Below are positions 53,782 to 62,890 of a stretch of DNA of 64,000 nt, one piece after another. The notes beneath the pieces are model-generated. The model saw only the letters and a program-made list of their open reading frames with translations, did not search any database and had not been told where the DNA came from. This DNA is from an uncultured Desulfobacterium sp. GTDB lineage: Bacteria; Desulfobacterota; DSM-4660; Desulfatiglandales; Desulfatiglandaceae. The translations under genes and the position numbers were made by a program. The stretch spans positions 428,509-492,508 of the forward strand of contig LT984854.1 in assembly GCA_900258555.1 (NCBI GenBank), written 5' to 3'. The stretch's first letter is position 1. Each line of letters starts with the position of its first letter.

Positions 53782-55146
53782 ATGAAAAATTTAGACATCC
53801 TGGTTGTAGAGGACGGACGAAGTCAGAGGGAGATGCTGCGCGACTTCCTGCGGGATGAGGGTCATAGGGTTTCTGAGGCGGAAAACGGAAAGGCCGCCCT
53901 TGAGCAGGTCAAAAATGGTTATTTTGATTTATTGCTTGTAGACTATAAGATGCCGGAGATGGACGGCATAGAGTTGATCGAGGCGGTAAAGGCCATCAAC
54001 CCTGAGATTGATATTATCATGATGACCGCCTACGGCACCATAGAGACCGCGGTTAATGCCATGAAGGCGGGGGCTGCGGATTATATTGTAAAGCCTGTTG
54101 AACTTGAAGAGCTGTTGATACAGATAGAAATGATCTCCGAGCGGAGGACCCTCCGCAGGGAAAACCAGATGCTGCGGGAGCAACTGGGGGCAAAAGGCGT
54201 TACCACAGATCAGATCATCTACAAGAGTGCTGCCATGGCAGAGGTGGTCAACCTTGCCGGAAGGGTGGCCGGAAGCATGGCCACCGTCCTGCTTGAAGGA
54301 AAAAGCGGCACCGGCAAAGAACTTCTGGCCAGGCTCATACACAACCTAAGCCCTAGGTCGGACAGGGCCATGATCACCGTCAACTGTATGGCCCTTTCGG
54401 AATCGCTTCTGGAAAGCGAGCTTTTCGGGCACGAGAAGGGGGCCTTTACAGGTGCCTCTCAGCAGAGGGTCGGACGCTTTGAAGAGGCGGACCAGGGCAC
54501 ACTGTTTTTGGATGAGATCGGAGAGATTCCACCACCCATTCAGGTCAAGCTCTTGCGATTCTTACAGGAAAGGGAATTTCAGCGGGTGGGGGGTAATCGC
54601 ACGCTGCGCTCCGATGTGAGGATTATAGCCGCGACCAACCGAAATCTCATGGAAGAGGTCAGGGACGGTTCTTTCCGGGAAGACCTCTATTACCGCCTGA
54701 ACGTGGTCACGATTGAGTTGCCGCCCTTGCGGGAAAGGATCGAGGACGTGCCCTTGCTGATGTCGCACTTTCTCAAACGCTTCGCCGAAAGAAATAACAA
54801 ACCGGTCATCGGTTTTTCGGCCGAGGCAAGAGATCTCCTGATGAAGTATTCCTATCCTGGAAATGTCCGGGAACTGGAAAATATTATAGAACGCGCGGTG
54901 GTGATCTGCCGGGAAAATCTGATCACCCGCAAGGACCTTCCCTTTCATGATTCGGCTGAACTGTCGGGTATGAATCAGCAATCCAGTGTCCAATCCCTTA
55001 ATACGGCCATTGAAAATTTGGAAAGGAAAATGATAGGGGATGCCATGGCTAAGGCCTCTGGTAATCAGACCCGGGCAGCCCTGATATTATGTATCAGCGA
55101 GCGAATGCTGCGATATAAATTGAAAAAATATGGGATCAAAAAATAA
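53782..55146 (+). CDS. Sigma-54-dependent response regulator (ZraR/AtoC-like)
   Basis: 454 aa. Receiver domain with phosphoacceptor Asp54 (LLVDYKMPEMDG), AAA+ domain with Walker A GKSGTGKE (173-180) and the sigma-54 contact loop GAFTGA (220-225), and a C-terminal Fis-type helix-turn-helix (NQTRAALILCISERMLRYKLKKY). It acts as an enhancer-binding activator of RNA polymerase with sigma-54. The sensor kinase stands just upstream and a sigma-54 promoter with palindromic sites lies in the shared divergent region, so it should activate the spy-like/efflux operon. Confidence 0.94.
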   Translation: MKNLDILVVEDGRSQREMLRDFLRDEGHRVSEAENGKAALEQVKNGYFDLLLVDYKMPEMDGIELIEAVKAINPEIDIIMMTAYGTIETAVNAMKAGAADYIVKPVELEELLIQIEMISERRTLRRENQMLREQLGAKGVTTDQIIYKSAAMAEVVNLAGRVAGSMATVLLEGKSGTGKELLARLIHNLSPRSDRAMITVNCMALSESLLESELFGHEKGAFTGASQQRVGRFEEADQGTLFLDEIGEIPPPIQVKLLRFLQEREFQRVGGNRTLRSDVRIIAATNRNLMEEVRDGSFREDLYYRLNVVTIELPPLRERIEDVPLLMSHFLKRFAERNNKPVIGFSAEARDLLMKYSYPGNVRELENIIERAVVICRENLITRKDLPFHDSAELSGMNQQSSVQSLNTAIENLERKMIGDAMAKASGNQTRAALILCISERMLRYKLKKYGIKK

Positions 55147-55262
55147 AACAATGAACAAACGGATAATACAAAACTTTTTGCGCTGTGTCAGGATAATACA
55201 AACCTGCAATGTCAGCCCCACTCTATTTGAGCATAACTCCTTGAAACACGGAGCTCTATGGA

Positions 55263-55291
55263 TTGACAGCAGGCTTGACAAGAGTTATTAA
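55263..55291 (+). promoter_or_regulatory. Candidate promoter of the lysA operon
   Basis: TTGACA (55263-55268), a 17-base spacer and TATTAA (55286-55291, four of six matches) lie about 85 bases before lysA. An imperfect direct repeat (GGATAATACAAA) at about 55160 and 55190 lies upstream. Confidence 0.5.
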
Positions 55292-55376
55292 TAAATACTT
55301 TAACCGGGGTGTCTTATATCGTATGGAATCATAAGCGTGGTCTTGAGGAAAGATAAAATCATCAATCGGTTGTTTG

Positions 55377-56639
55377 ATGCACCATTTTACATACATAAAT
55401 AATGAGCTTTTCTGCGAAGATGTTTCTGTGGCGGATATTGCTGATCAGGTTGGGACTCCATTCTATCTTTATTCCCATGCCACCTTGAAGCAACATTTCA
55501 GGGCCTTTGACGGCGCATTTTCAGATATCAATCACCTGACTTGTTTTTCCATGAAGTCAAACTCCAACCTTGCTGTCCTGAGATTGGTGGGCAGCGAAGG
55601 GGGAGGCGTGGACATTGTATCGGCCGGAGAATTGTACCGCGCCCTTCAGGCGGGGATTGACCCAAAAAAGATAGTGTATTCCGGCGTTGGAAAAAGGGAT
55701 GAGGACATAGAGTATGCGTTGAAGGCCGGCATTTTCATGTTTAATGCCGAATCAGCCCAGGAGATCGTGAGGCTTAACCATGTGGGGGGAAAGGTGGGAC
55801 GTAAGGCAAGGATCGCCATTCGTGTCAACCCCGATGTTGACCCAAAGACCCATCCATACATATCCACCGGGCTCAAGGAAAACAAGTTCGGCATAGATAT
55901 AAATGATGCCCCAAGACAGTATATGGTGGCGGCAGGGCTTGAAAATCTGGATGTTGCAGGCGTTGATTGTCACATCGGATCACAGTTGACTCAGGTGGGT
56001 CCGTTTGTGGATGCATTAAAAAAGGTAAAAATCCTGATATCAGGGCTGAGAAATGCCGGTATCAAGATCAACTGCCTTGATATCGGGGGCGGGCTGGGCA
56101 TCACATATAAAGAGGAAGAGCCTCCCCACCCGGTGGAATATGCCCAGGCGATTAAAGAAGAGCTTTCAGGGTCGGATCTGACCCTGATCCTGGAGCCTGG
56201 CCGTGTAATAGTGGGCAATGCCGGTATACTGGTCACAAGGGTAATCTACACAAAAACCACAGGCGAGAAGACATTTTTTGTTGTAGATGCGGCCATGAAT
56301 GATCTTATGCGGCCAAGCCTCTATGATTCATACCACGAGATAAAACCTGTAAAATGGCTGGGACGCCCAAGGCTGAAGGCGGATATTGTAGGCCCCATAT
56401 GCGAGTCAGGGGATTTCTTTGCAAAGTCAAGGGAGGTTGAATCCTTTGAATCGGGTGAATTGATGGCGATCATGAGCGCAGGGGCCTATGGCTTCAGCAT
56501 GTCGTCGGTTTACAACTCAAGGCCCAGGGCGTGTGAAGTGATGGTTAAAGATGACCACTTTTATACTATAAGGGCCAGAGAGACCTATGAAGACCTTATC
56601 CGGGGAGAGGTGATCCCGGATTTTATGGAGAAGGCCTGA
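55377..56639 (+). CDS. lysA: Diaminopimelate decarboxylase
   Basis: Removes CO2 from meso-diaminopimelate to give lysine. 420 aa, the usual length. PLP lysine in CFSMKSNSNLAVLRL (about residue 60), the HIGSQ motif, INCLDIGGGLGITY, the EPGR box and CESGDFFAKSRE are all present. ATG 55377 is preferred to TTG 55374. It is the first gene of the diaminopimelate operon. Confidence 0.95.
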   Translation: MHHFTYINNELFCEDVSVADIADQVGTPFYLYSHATLKQHFRAFDGAFSDINHLTCFSMKSNSNLAVLRLVGSEGGGVDIVSAGELYRALQAGIDPKKIVYSGVGKRDEDIEYALKAGIFMFNAESAQEIVRLNHVGGKVGRKARIAIRVNPDVDPKTHPYISTGLKENKFGIDINDAPRQYMVAAGLENLDVAGVDCHIGSQLTQVGPFVDALKKVKILISGLRNAGIKINCLDIGGGLGITYKEEEPPHPVEYAQAIKEELSGSDLTLILEPGRVIVGNAGILVTRVIYTKTTGEKTFFVVDAAMNDLMRPSLYDSYHEIKPVKWLGRPRLKADIVGPICESGDFFAKSREVESFESGELMAIMSAGAYGFSMSSVYNSRPRACEVMVKDDHFYTIRARETYEDLIRGEVIPDFMEKA

Positions 56640-56662
56640 GAAGGCCTCATGGCGGCGGATTA

Positions 56663-57487
56663 ATGGAAACAATCGAATTCTGGAAGATGAGCGGGAGCGG
56701 CAACGACTTCATCCTGATAGACAACCGCGAGGGTCAGGTCAGGGATGAAGACATGGCCAGGATTGTTGAAAGGGCGTGCAGGCGCAGGGAATCAGTGGGC
56801 GCTGACGGCGTTATCTTTGTTGTTAAATCCCGGAAATACGATTTTGGCTGGCGGTTTTTTAATGCGGACGGAGGGGAAGTGGAGATGTGCGGAAACGGCG
56901 GCAGGTGTGTGTCGCGTTTTGCATATCTAAAGGGTATCACCGGCCCAAGGATGACCTTTGAGACCATGGCGGGCCCTGTCTCAGCCCAGGTTAACGACCG
57001 CATTGTGAGGGTCCTCATGCCCAGGCCTTCCGGGCTGTCATTGAACATTGATCTAAAAAATCCCGGCAATTGGAAGTCTGTGGATTTTATCAATACCGGG
57101 GTGCCCCATGTGGTGGTGCAGGTTGAAGACCTTGAAAAACATCCGGTTTTTGAACAGGGGAGGGCTATCCGCTATGATCAATATTTTTCGCCCGGCGGAA
57201 CAAACGCAAACTTTATGAAGGTGACAGGGCCTGACAGCCTGGAGATCAGGACCTATGAGAGGGGAGTGGAAGACGAGACCCTGGCATGCGGCACAGGCTC
57301 CATTGCCTGCGCCCTGGTTGCCTCTGCTCGTGGCCTGATAAAGATCTCCCCTGTCAGGGTCAAGACCAGGTCCGGGGAAGAACTAGGTATACATTTCAGG
57401 AAAAAGGGCGACTCTTTTGAGCAGGTAGAGCTTGAGGGCAACACTGCGGTAATCTACACGGCCCGTCTCAACGGCGAGGCATTATAA
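56663..57487 (+). CDS. dapF: Diaminopimelate epimerase
   Basis: Interconverts LL- and meso-diaminopimelate. 274 aa. Both catalytic cysteines are in the expected motifs, EMCGNGGRC near residue 75 and TLACGTGSIA near 214. The start (METIEFWKMSGSGNDFILID) is typical. It is 23 bases after lysA and 18 before dapA. Confidence 0.95.
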   Translation: METIEFWKMSGSGNDFILIDNREGQVRDEDMARIVERACRRRESVGADGVIFVVKSRKYDFGWRFFNADGGEVEMCGNGGRCVSRFAYLKGITGPRMTFETMAGPVSAQVNDRIVRVLMPRPSGLSLNIDLKNPGNWKSVDFINTGVPHVVVQVEDLEKHPVFEQGRAIRYDQYFSPGGTNANFMKVTGPDSLEIRTYERGVEDETLACGTGSIACALVASARGLIKISPVRVKTRSGEELGIHFRKKGDSFEQVELEGNTAVIYTARLNGEAL

Positions 57488-57505
57488 TTAACAGGAGAAA
57501 ATAAC

Positions 57506-58378
57506 ATGTTTAAAGGATCCATTGTTGCGATAGTGACCCCCTTTAAGGGAGGCAAATTTGACGAAGAGGCCTACCGTGAGTTGATAGAGTTCCAGATCCA
57601 AAACGGCACAAGTGCCATTGTGCCTTGCGGCACCACAGGCGAATCGGCCACATTGGGCATTGAAGAGCATAACAGGGTCATTAGTGTGGCTATTGATGCG
57701 GTCAAAAAGAGGGTCCCGGTGATCGCAGGCACGGGCGGAAACAGCACAAGTGAGGCCATTGAGCTTACCATGCACGCAAAAAAGGCAGGAGCCGATGCGT
57801 CTTTGCAGGTGACTCCATATTACAACAAACCCACCCAGGAGGGCCTTTACCAGCACTTCAAGGCCATTGCCAAGGCGGTGGCCCTCCCTCAGGTGCTCTA
57901 TAACGTCCCGGGGAGGACCAGTGTCAATATGCTTCCCCAGACCGTGGCCAGGCTTGCGGAACTGCCCGAGGTGGTGGCAATAAAAGAGGCCTCAGGCGAC
58001 ATTGGACAGATGGCGGAGATAATAAGGCTTGCAGGGGATAAGATCACGCTGATTTCAGGGGATGACAATCTCACTCTTCCCATACTTTCTATCGGCGGAA
58101 CAGGGGTTATTTCCGTTGTTGCCAATGTGGTGCCCCAGGATACGTCTGATATGATCACCGCATGGGAAAGAGGCGACATCAATAAGGCCAGGGCTATTTA
58201 TTATAAGCTCCTTCCCCTGTGTCAGGCGATGTTTTATGAGACAAACCCGATTCCGGTAAAGACCGCCCTTGCGCTGATAGGAAAGATACAGCCCGAATTC
58301 AGACTGCCCTTGGTGCCCATGTCTGAGGCCAATCATGAAAGACTTAAAAAGGCGCTGAAAGATTATGGTCTTTTATAA
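57506..58378 (+). CDS. dapA: 4-hydroxy-tetrahydrodipicolinate synthase
   Basis: Condenses pyruvate with aspartate semialdehyde. 290 aa TIM-barrel. Motifs: CGTTGESATL, YYNKPTQEGLYQHF, LYNVPGRT and the Schiff-base lysine in VVAIKEASGD near residue 161. A good ribosome site (CAGGAGA) precedes it. Third gene of the operon. Confidence 0.96.
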   Translation: MFKGSIVAIVTPFKGGKFDEEAYRELIEFQIQNGTSAIVPCGTTGESATLGIEEHNRVISVAIDAVKKRVPVIAGTGGNSTSEAIELTMHAKKAGADASLQVTPYYNKPTQEGLYQHFKAIAKAVALPQVLYNVPGRTSVNMLPQTVARLAELPEVVAIKEASGDIGQMAEIIRLAGDKITLISGDDNLTLPILSIGGTGVISVVANVVPQDTSDMITAWERGDINKARAIYYKLLPLCQAMFYETNPIPVKTALALIGKIQPEFRLPLVPMSEANHERLKKALKDYGLL

Positions 58379-58401
58379 CAGTTTTTATTGCGGAGGCCGA
58401 C

Positions 58402-59205
58402 ATGATTAAGGCAATTGTCGCCGGTGCAGCCGGTCGTATGGGTAAAAGGATCATTGATATGATCCACAAGAATCCCGATGTAACCTTGTCAGGGGCGTTT
58501 GAAAGGCCTGATCACCCGAACATCAATGAAGACGCAGGACTTGTGGCCGGCATTGGAGAGATGGGTGTTAAGATTGCCGGCTCATTTGAAGATGTAATTG
58601 ACCAGGGGGATGTCTTGATTGATTTTACTACTCCCAAGGCAACCCTGGAAAACATGGTGCCGGCCTCACAGCGCGGCCTTGCAGTGGTCATAGGCACCAC
58701 AGGTATTACAGGCGATGTTCTAAGGGATGTCAAGGAGCTTGCCAGAAAAACCAGATGTGTTATGGCACCCAATATGAGCGTCGGGGTGAACGTGATGTTT
58801 AAGATCGCCCAGGAGATGGCAGAGATCCTTGGAAGCGATTATGACATGGAGATCCTTGAGGTCCACCACCGCCTGAAAAAGGACGCCCCGAGCGGCACGG
58901 CCATGCGTCTTGCACAGGTGCTGGCAGATGCTGCCGGGAGAGACCTGGCCAGGGTAGGTGTCTATGAGCGAAAGGGGATCATCGGGGAGAGGACTAATGA
59001 GGAAATAGGCATACAGACATGGCGTGGAGGCGACATAACAGGCGAGCATACTGTAATGTTCGCGGGCATCGGAGAAAGGCTTGAATTAATACACAGGGCG
59101 CACAATCGCGACAATTTTGCCCGCGGCGCTGTCAAGGCCGCCATCTGGGTGATAAACCAGCCCACAGGGTTGTATGATATGCAGGATGTGTTGGGTCTGA
59201 GATAG
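58402..59205 (+). CDS. dapB: 4-hydroxy-tetrahydrodipicolinate reductase
   Basis: NAD(P)H reduction of the dapA product. 267 aa. Rossmann motif AGAAGRMGKRIIDM, VIGTTGI, and the active-site HHRLKKDAPSGTAMRLA are present. The stop codon (TAG 59203-59205) overlaps the left tip of a palindromic element, but the length is normal. Confidence 0.95.
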   Translation: MIKAIVAGAAGRMGKRIIDMIHKNPDVTLSGAFERPDHPNINEDAGLVAGIGEMGVKIAGSFEDVIDQGDVLIDFTTPKATLENMVPASQRGLAVVIGTTGITGDVLRDVKELARKTRCVMAPNMSVGVNVMFKIAQEMAEILGSDYDMEILEVHHRLKKDAPSGTAMRLAQVLADAAGRDLARVGVYERKGIIGERTNEEIGIQTWRGGDITGEHTVMFAGIGERLELIHRAHNRDNFARGAVKAAIWVINQPTGLYDMQDVLGLR

Positions 59206-59348
59206 TGTCCATCCAGAAATGGCTATTTTGCCCGATACCTGGGTTATGCTCAGATCTTAATCCTCGAAATATTACGATATATTCCTGCGGTTAAAATCTT
59301 CGCATGCCTTGAGCTCGAACAAAATATCTCATTTCTGAATGGACACTA
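59203..59348. mobile_element. Palindromic MITE-like element (copy 2, 146 bp)
   Basis: The ends AGTGTCCATCCAGAAATG (59204-59221) and CATTTCTGAATGGACACT (59330-59347) are inverted repeats with one mismatch. The interior is also a long imperfect palindrome around 59275. An AGGCATGC...ACCG.AGG-type core near its right half (read on the minus strand) matches the element at 16896-17040, as does the size. It lies between dapB and dapL inside an operon, so it must be transcribed. Confidence 0.7.
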
Positions 59349-59367
59349 ACTACATGAGGAAAATGTT

Positions 59368-60537
59368 ATGGTAGATTTTGAAAAGGCGGAAAGGCTGAAA
59401 ATTCTCCCGCCATATCTGTTCAAGGAAATTGATCGTAAAAAGGCCGAGGTTAAGGCTCGCGGTGTGGATATTATTGATCTGGGTGTAGGAGACCCTGATA
59501 TCCCGACGCCGCAGCATATTATAGAGGCCATGAAAAAGGCGGCTGATAATCCGGCCCACCACCGTTATCCCTCCTATTCCGGGATGAACACGTTCAAGGA
59601 GGCGGCTGCCCAATGGTATGAAAAGAGGTTCGGGGTAACACTCAACCCTGATACAGAGGTGGTTTCTCTCATCGGCAGCAAAGAGGGCTTGGCCCATCTT
59701 CCCCTGGCATTTATTAACCCCGGGGACATTGCCCTGGTGCCCACCCCGGCATATCCGGTTTACAACACCTCAACCCTGTTTGCCGGGGGCAAATCCTATT
59801 TCATGCCACTTGTGAGCGAAAACCGCTTCCTGCCCGATCTTGACGCAATACCGGCGGACATTGCAAAACGCGCCAAGCTGATGTTTATCAATTACCCCAA
59901 TAATCCCACCTCCGCGGTGGCGGATAAATCTTTTTTTGAGCGAGTTGTTGATTTTGCTGAAAAAAATAGTATAATTGTCTGCCATGATGCGGCCTATACC
60001 GAAATGGCCTTTGACGGCTACCGCCCCCAAAGCTTTCTCGAAGTGGATGGGGCGATGGAGGTGGGGATGGAATTTCACTCGCTTTCAAAGACCTATAACA
60101 TGACCGGTTGGCGTATAGGCTTTGCCGTCGGAAACAGCAAGGCCATAGATGGCCTGGGCGCAATCAAGAGCAACATTGATTCCGGTGTGTTTGAGGCGGT
60201 GCAGATGGCGGGTGTGGCCGCACTGCAAGGTGACCAGTCCTGCGTTAAAGATATGATACGGGTATATCAAGAACGCAGAGACCTGATGGTAAAGGGGCTC
60301 CACGATGCAGGCCTGGAAGTGGAAACGCCTAAGGCCACCTTTTATCTCTGGATCAAGGTCCCAAAAGGCCATACGTCCGCCCGGACTGCAACGCGCCTGC
60401 TGGAGGAGGCCGGGCTAGTGGTCACGCCTGGAAACGGATTCGGAGACCCTGGAGAGGGTTATTTTCGGATTGCACTGACCCAGACAAAAGAGCGACTTAA
60501 AGAGGCGATCGGGCGATTGCAGAAGATCGGCTTTTAA
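59368..60537 (+). CDS. dapL: LL-diaminopimelate aminotransferase
   Basis: PLP transaminase that makes LL-diaminopimelate directly from tetrahydrodipicolinate, bypassing the succinylase or acetylase routes. 389 aa. Motifs include [22 protein letters not shown] at the N-terminus, [11 protein letters not shown] and the PLP lysine in [15 protein letters not shown]. Its place in the operon after dapB makes a complete dapA-dapB-dapL-dapF-lysA path to lysine here. Confidence 0.94.
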   Translation: MVDFEKAERLKILPPYLFKEIDRKKAEVKARGVDIIDLGVGDPDIPTPQHIIEAMKKAADNPAHHRYPSYSGMNTFKEAAAQWYEKRFGVTLNPDTEVVSLIGSKEGLAHLPLAFINPGDIALVPTPAYPVYNTSTLFAGGKSYFMPLVSENRFLPDLDAIPADIAKRAKLMFINYPNNPTSAVADKSFFERVVDFAEKNSIIVCHDAAYTEMAFDGYRPQSFLEVDGAMEVGMEFHSLSKTYNMTGWRIGFAVGNSKAIDGLGAIKSNIDSGVFEAVQMAGVAALQGDQSCVKDMIRVYQERRDLMVKGLHDAGLEVETPKATFYLWIKVPKGHTSARTATRLLEEAGLVVTPGNGFGDPGEGYFRIALTQTKERLKEAIGRLQKIGF

Positions 60538-60560
60538 GGCCTGCCCGAAGTCTATATCAT

Positions 60561-61070
60561 ATGGCCAAGACCGCCTATATCGCAATAGGTTCAAACCTTG
60601 GAGACAAACTTTCAAACTGTTTACAGGCAGTTGGTCTGATTGACCGGATTGCGGGGTGCAGGGTCACGGCAAGGTCTGATTTTTTCAGGACCGCCCCTGT
60701 CGGGGTGACCGGCCATGACTGGTATGTAAACGGCGTTATTGAAATCTCTGCGGAAATCTCGGCCCATCAGTTGCTAAGGGTACTGCTCTCCATTGAAAAT
60801 GACATGGGCAGGGTGAGAGTAAAAAAGTGGGACCCAAGAACCATTGACCTGGATATCCTCTTGTTCGGAAAAGAAACAATGGAAGAAGAGTCTCTTATAA
60901 TTCCGCACCCCCTCATGCACCTAAGGAGGTTCGTCTTGGCTCCTATTGCGCAGATCGCTCCGGATCTTATTCATCCTGTATTAAATAAGACCATGAAGCA
61001 GTTATTGGAAGGCCTGGGTGAAGATGATCAGTCTGTAATCCGGATCAATGAGGGGCAAAAGGAGAAATAA
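60561..61070 (+). CDS. folK: 2-amino-4-hydroxy-6-hydroxymethyldihydropteridine pyrophosphokinase
   Basis: Transfers pyrophosphate from ATP to the pterin in folate synthesis. 169 aa. Signatures: YIAIGSNLGDKLSNC at the start, FFRTAPVGVT and WDPRTIDLDILLFG (usual GPRTIDLDIL). It follows dapL by 23 bases and is followed directly by the small gene at 61071. Confidence 0.94.
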   Translation: MAKTAYIAIGSNLGDKLSNCLQAVGLIDRIAGCRVTARSDFFRTAPVGVTGHDWYVNGVIEISAEISAHQLLRVLLSIENDMGRVRVKKWDPRTIDLDILLFGKETMEEESLIIPHPLMHLRRFVLAPIAQIAPDLIHPVLNKTMKQLLEGLGEDDQSVIRINEGQKEK

Positions 61071-61334
61071 ATGATTCGTTTTTTGATATTTGTATTTCTT
61101 CTTTATCTCCTCTATCGTGTGATACGGTGGCTATTCAGCTATAGTCCAAAGACCTTAGGAAGAAAAGACAGCAATGAAATGATTGATGAAATGGTTCAGG
61201 ATCCTTACTGCAAGACCTATTTTCCCTTAAGGGATGCGAAAAAAAGGGAGATAGATGGAAAGTGGTATTATTTTTGCAGCGACTCGTGCTATGAAAAGTT
61301 TGAAAAACAACTACATTCAAGGGAAGGAAAATGA
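61071..61334 (+). CDS. Small single-TM protein with paired cysteines
   Basis: 87 aa. One membrane helix (about residues 2-24) at the N-terminus, then a soluble part with [11 protein letters not shown] and [14 protein letters not shown], resembling PP0621/MYND-like cysteine clusters. Only one base-pair gap from folK; it shares an ATGA overlap with the transaldolase gene. Unknown function, but clearly a real operon member. Confidence 0.7.
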   Translation: MIRFLIFVFLLYLLYRVIRWLFSYSPKTLGRKDSNEMIDEMVQDPYCKTYFPLRDAKKREIDGKWYYFCSDSCYEKFEKQLHSREGK

Positions 61335-61972
61335 GATTTTTTATTGACACTGCCAATATTGACGAGATCAAAAAGGCCACTGCATTGGGTATGGTTGACG
61401 GAGTGACGACAAATCCCAGCCTGGTGGCCAAAGAAGGCAGGGAATTTAAAGGGCTTATCAGGGAAATCTGCAGCATTGTAGATGGTCCTGTAAGCGCCGA
61501 GGTCGTGAGCCTTGATGCAGAAAATATGGTCAGGGAGTCAAAAGAACTGGCGCAAATTGCCGATAACATTGTTGTCAAGATTCCCCTTATTGAAGAAGGC
61601 CTAAAGGCGACCAGGATACTTGCGAAAGAGGGTATAAAGACCAATGTCACCCTGTGTTTTTCTCCCCTGCAGGCCTTAATGGCTGCAAAGGCAGGGGCCA
61701 CATATGTCAGCCCATTTGTCGGAAGGCTTGATGATATCAGCACAGTAGGCATGGAACTGGTCGAACAGATTATAACCATTTATGATTCTTATGAATTTGA
61801 AACAGAGGTGATTGTGGCAAGCATAAGAAACCCCATCCACGTGCTGGACGCAGCCCTGATGGGTGCGGATATCGCCACTATTCCGTTTAATGTTATTCAG
61901 CAATTGATTAAACACCCACTGACCGAAATTGGCCTTAACAAATTTCTTTCCGACTGGAAAAAGCTTGGGTAG
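61331..61972 (+). CDS. tal: Transaldolase (fructose-6-phosphate aldolase-like)
   Basis: 213 aa, the short form of transaldolase/[19 protein letters not shown] at the start, VVKIPL near residue 80 with the catalytic lysine, [32 protein letters not shown] and VASIRNP are characteristic. It moves dihydroxyacetone units in the pentose phosphate pathway or acts as an aldolase; short family members do either. Confidence 0.92.
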   Translation: MRFFIDTANIDEIKKATALGMVDGVTTNPSLVAKEGREFKGLIREICSIVDGPVSAEVVSLDAENMVRESKELAQIADNIVVKIPLIEEGLKATRILAKEGIKTNVTLCFSPLQALMAAKAGATYVSPFVGRLDDISTVGMELVEQIITIYDSYEFETEVIVASIRNPIHVLDAALMGADIATIPFNVIQQLIKHPLTEIGLNKFLSDWKKLG

Positions 61973-61974
61973 CC

Positions 61975-62562
61975 ATGAATAGGATATGCATTTTTGCCAT
62001 AAGTATCGCCTGTTGTCTGATTTTTTGCACATCTTCATCAGCAGAAATATACCGCTATGTGGACAAAAACGGCGTTTGGCATTTCAGCAACATCAAAAGC
62101 AATAAGCATTACGAGGTCTTTTTAACGGAAAAATCCAGGGCATATCTGGTCACCGGCAACATGTGGACAAACAAATATGACGATATCATTCATCATGTAT
62201 CAAGGCTCTTCCAGGTGGAGAGCGGCCTTATAAAGGCCATAATAAAGGCCGAATCCAACTTTGATCACAGGGCCCTGTCCAAAAAAGGGGCACAGGGGCT
62301 GATGCAGTTGATGCCTGAAACCGCCTATGACATGAATGTGAAAGACCCATATGACCCAAAGCAGAATATTTTCGGCGGCACCAGATATATCAGCATGTTG
62401 TTAAAACGTTTCAATTACAACAAGACCCTCGCCCTGGCCGCTTACAATGCAGGGCCTGAAGAGGTTGAATCACGAAACTCCATCCCGCCATTTCCAGAGA
62501 CACAGACCTTCATCAAGAGGGTGCTGGATTATTATAGCGCATATAACGGGGCTAGTTTTTAA
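61975..62562 (+). CDS. Lytic transglycosylase with DUF4124 domain
   Basis: 195 aa. Signal peptide (residues 1-23), then a DUF4124-type segment (EIYRYVDKNGVWHFSNIKS), then an SLT domain with catalytic glutamate in AIIKAESNFDHRALSKKGAQGLMQLMPETA and AAYNAGP near the C-terminus. It cleaves the glycan strands of peptidoglycan in the periplasm. It starts 2 bases after the transaldolase stop. Confidence 0.92.
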   Translation: MNRICIFAISIACCLIFCTSSSAEIYRYVDKNGVWHFSNIKSNKHYEVFLTEKSRAYLVTGNMWTNKYDDIIHHVSRLFQVESGLIKAIIKAESNFDHRALSKKGAQGLMQLMPETAYDMNVKDPYDPKQNIFGGTRYISMLLKRFNYNKTLALAAYNAGPEEVESRNSIPPFPETQTFIKRVLDYYSAYNGASF

Positions 62563-62588
62563 GAAATTAGATCCGCCTTTCTTTTCTG

Positions 62589-62616
62589 TTGACAAATGTT
62601 CCTCAAATAATAGAAT
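62589..62616 (+). promoter_or_regulatory. Promoter of the tRNA-Gly/tRNA-Cys operon
   Basis: TTGACA (62589-62594), a 16-base spacer and TAGAAT (62611-62616, five of six matches) lie 12 bases before tRNA-Gly. Confidence 0.75.
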
Positions 62617-62627
62617 AAAAAAGTTTT

Positions 62628-62703
62628 GCGGGAATAGCTCAGTTGGTAGAGCCCCACGTTGCCAACGTGGTTGTCGCGGGTTCAAGTCCCGTTTCCCGCT
62701 CCA
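62628..62703 (+). tRNA. tRNA-Gly (anticodon GCC), CCA encoded
   Basis: Acceptor stem GCGGGAA (62628-62634) pairs with TTCCCGC (62693-62699). The anticodon loop CCACG-TTGCCAA-CGTGG gives anticodon GCC. The T-loop GGTTCAAGTCC is standard and the CCA end is encoded. 76 bases. Confidence 0.97.
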
Positions 62704-62766
62704 GAAAGTCCACCACAAGGTTAATCGCCGAATAACAAGGTGGTTAACCTTGTGTTAATTTATAAG

Positions 62767-62842
62767 GGCGGCATAGCCAAGTGGCTAAGGCAGCGGTCTG
62801 CAAAACCGTTATTCACCGGTTCGAATCCGGTTGCCGCCTCCA
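62767..62842 (+). tRNA. tRNA-Cys (anticodon GCA), CCA encoded
   Basis: Acceptor stem GGCGGCA (62767-62773) pairs with TGCCGCC (62832-62838). The anticodon loop CTGCAAA gives anticodon GCA. T-loop GGTTCGAATCC and encoded CCA. It follows tRNA-Gly by 63 bases. An integrase gene adjoins it, so its 3' end is a likely attachment site. Confidence 0.97.
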
Positions 62843-62850
62843 AGGATTTC

Positions 62851-62890
62851 AAGGGGTTAGCCGAAATGGTTAAGCCCTTTTTAATTTTTG
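62851..62890 (+). terminator. Terminator of the tRNA operon
   Basis: AAGGGGTTAGCC and GGTTAAGCCCTT form an imperfect stem (62851-62862, 62868-62879) with a five-base loop, followed by TTTTTAATTTTT. It ends in the 3' part of the convergent integrase gene. Confidence 0.6.

Noticed and set aside
55147..55376. Lysine riboswitch upstream of lysA
   Set aside because: I looked for the conserved L-box core and saw none; only a plausible promoter and a short direct repeat are present.
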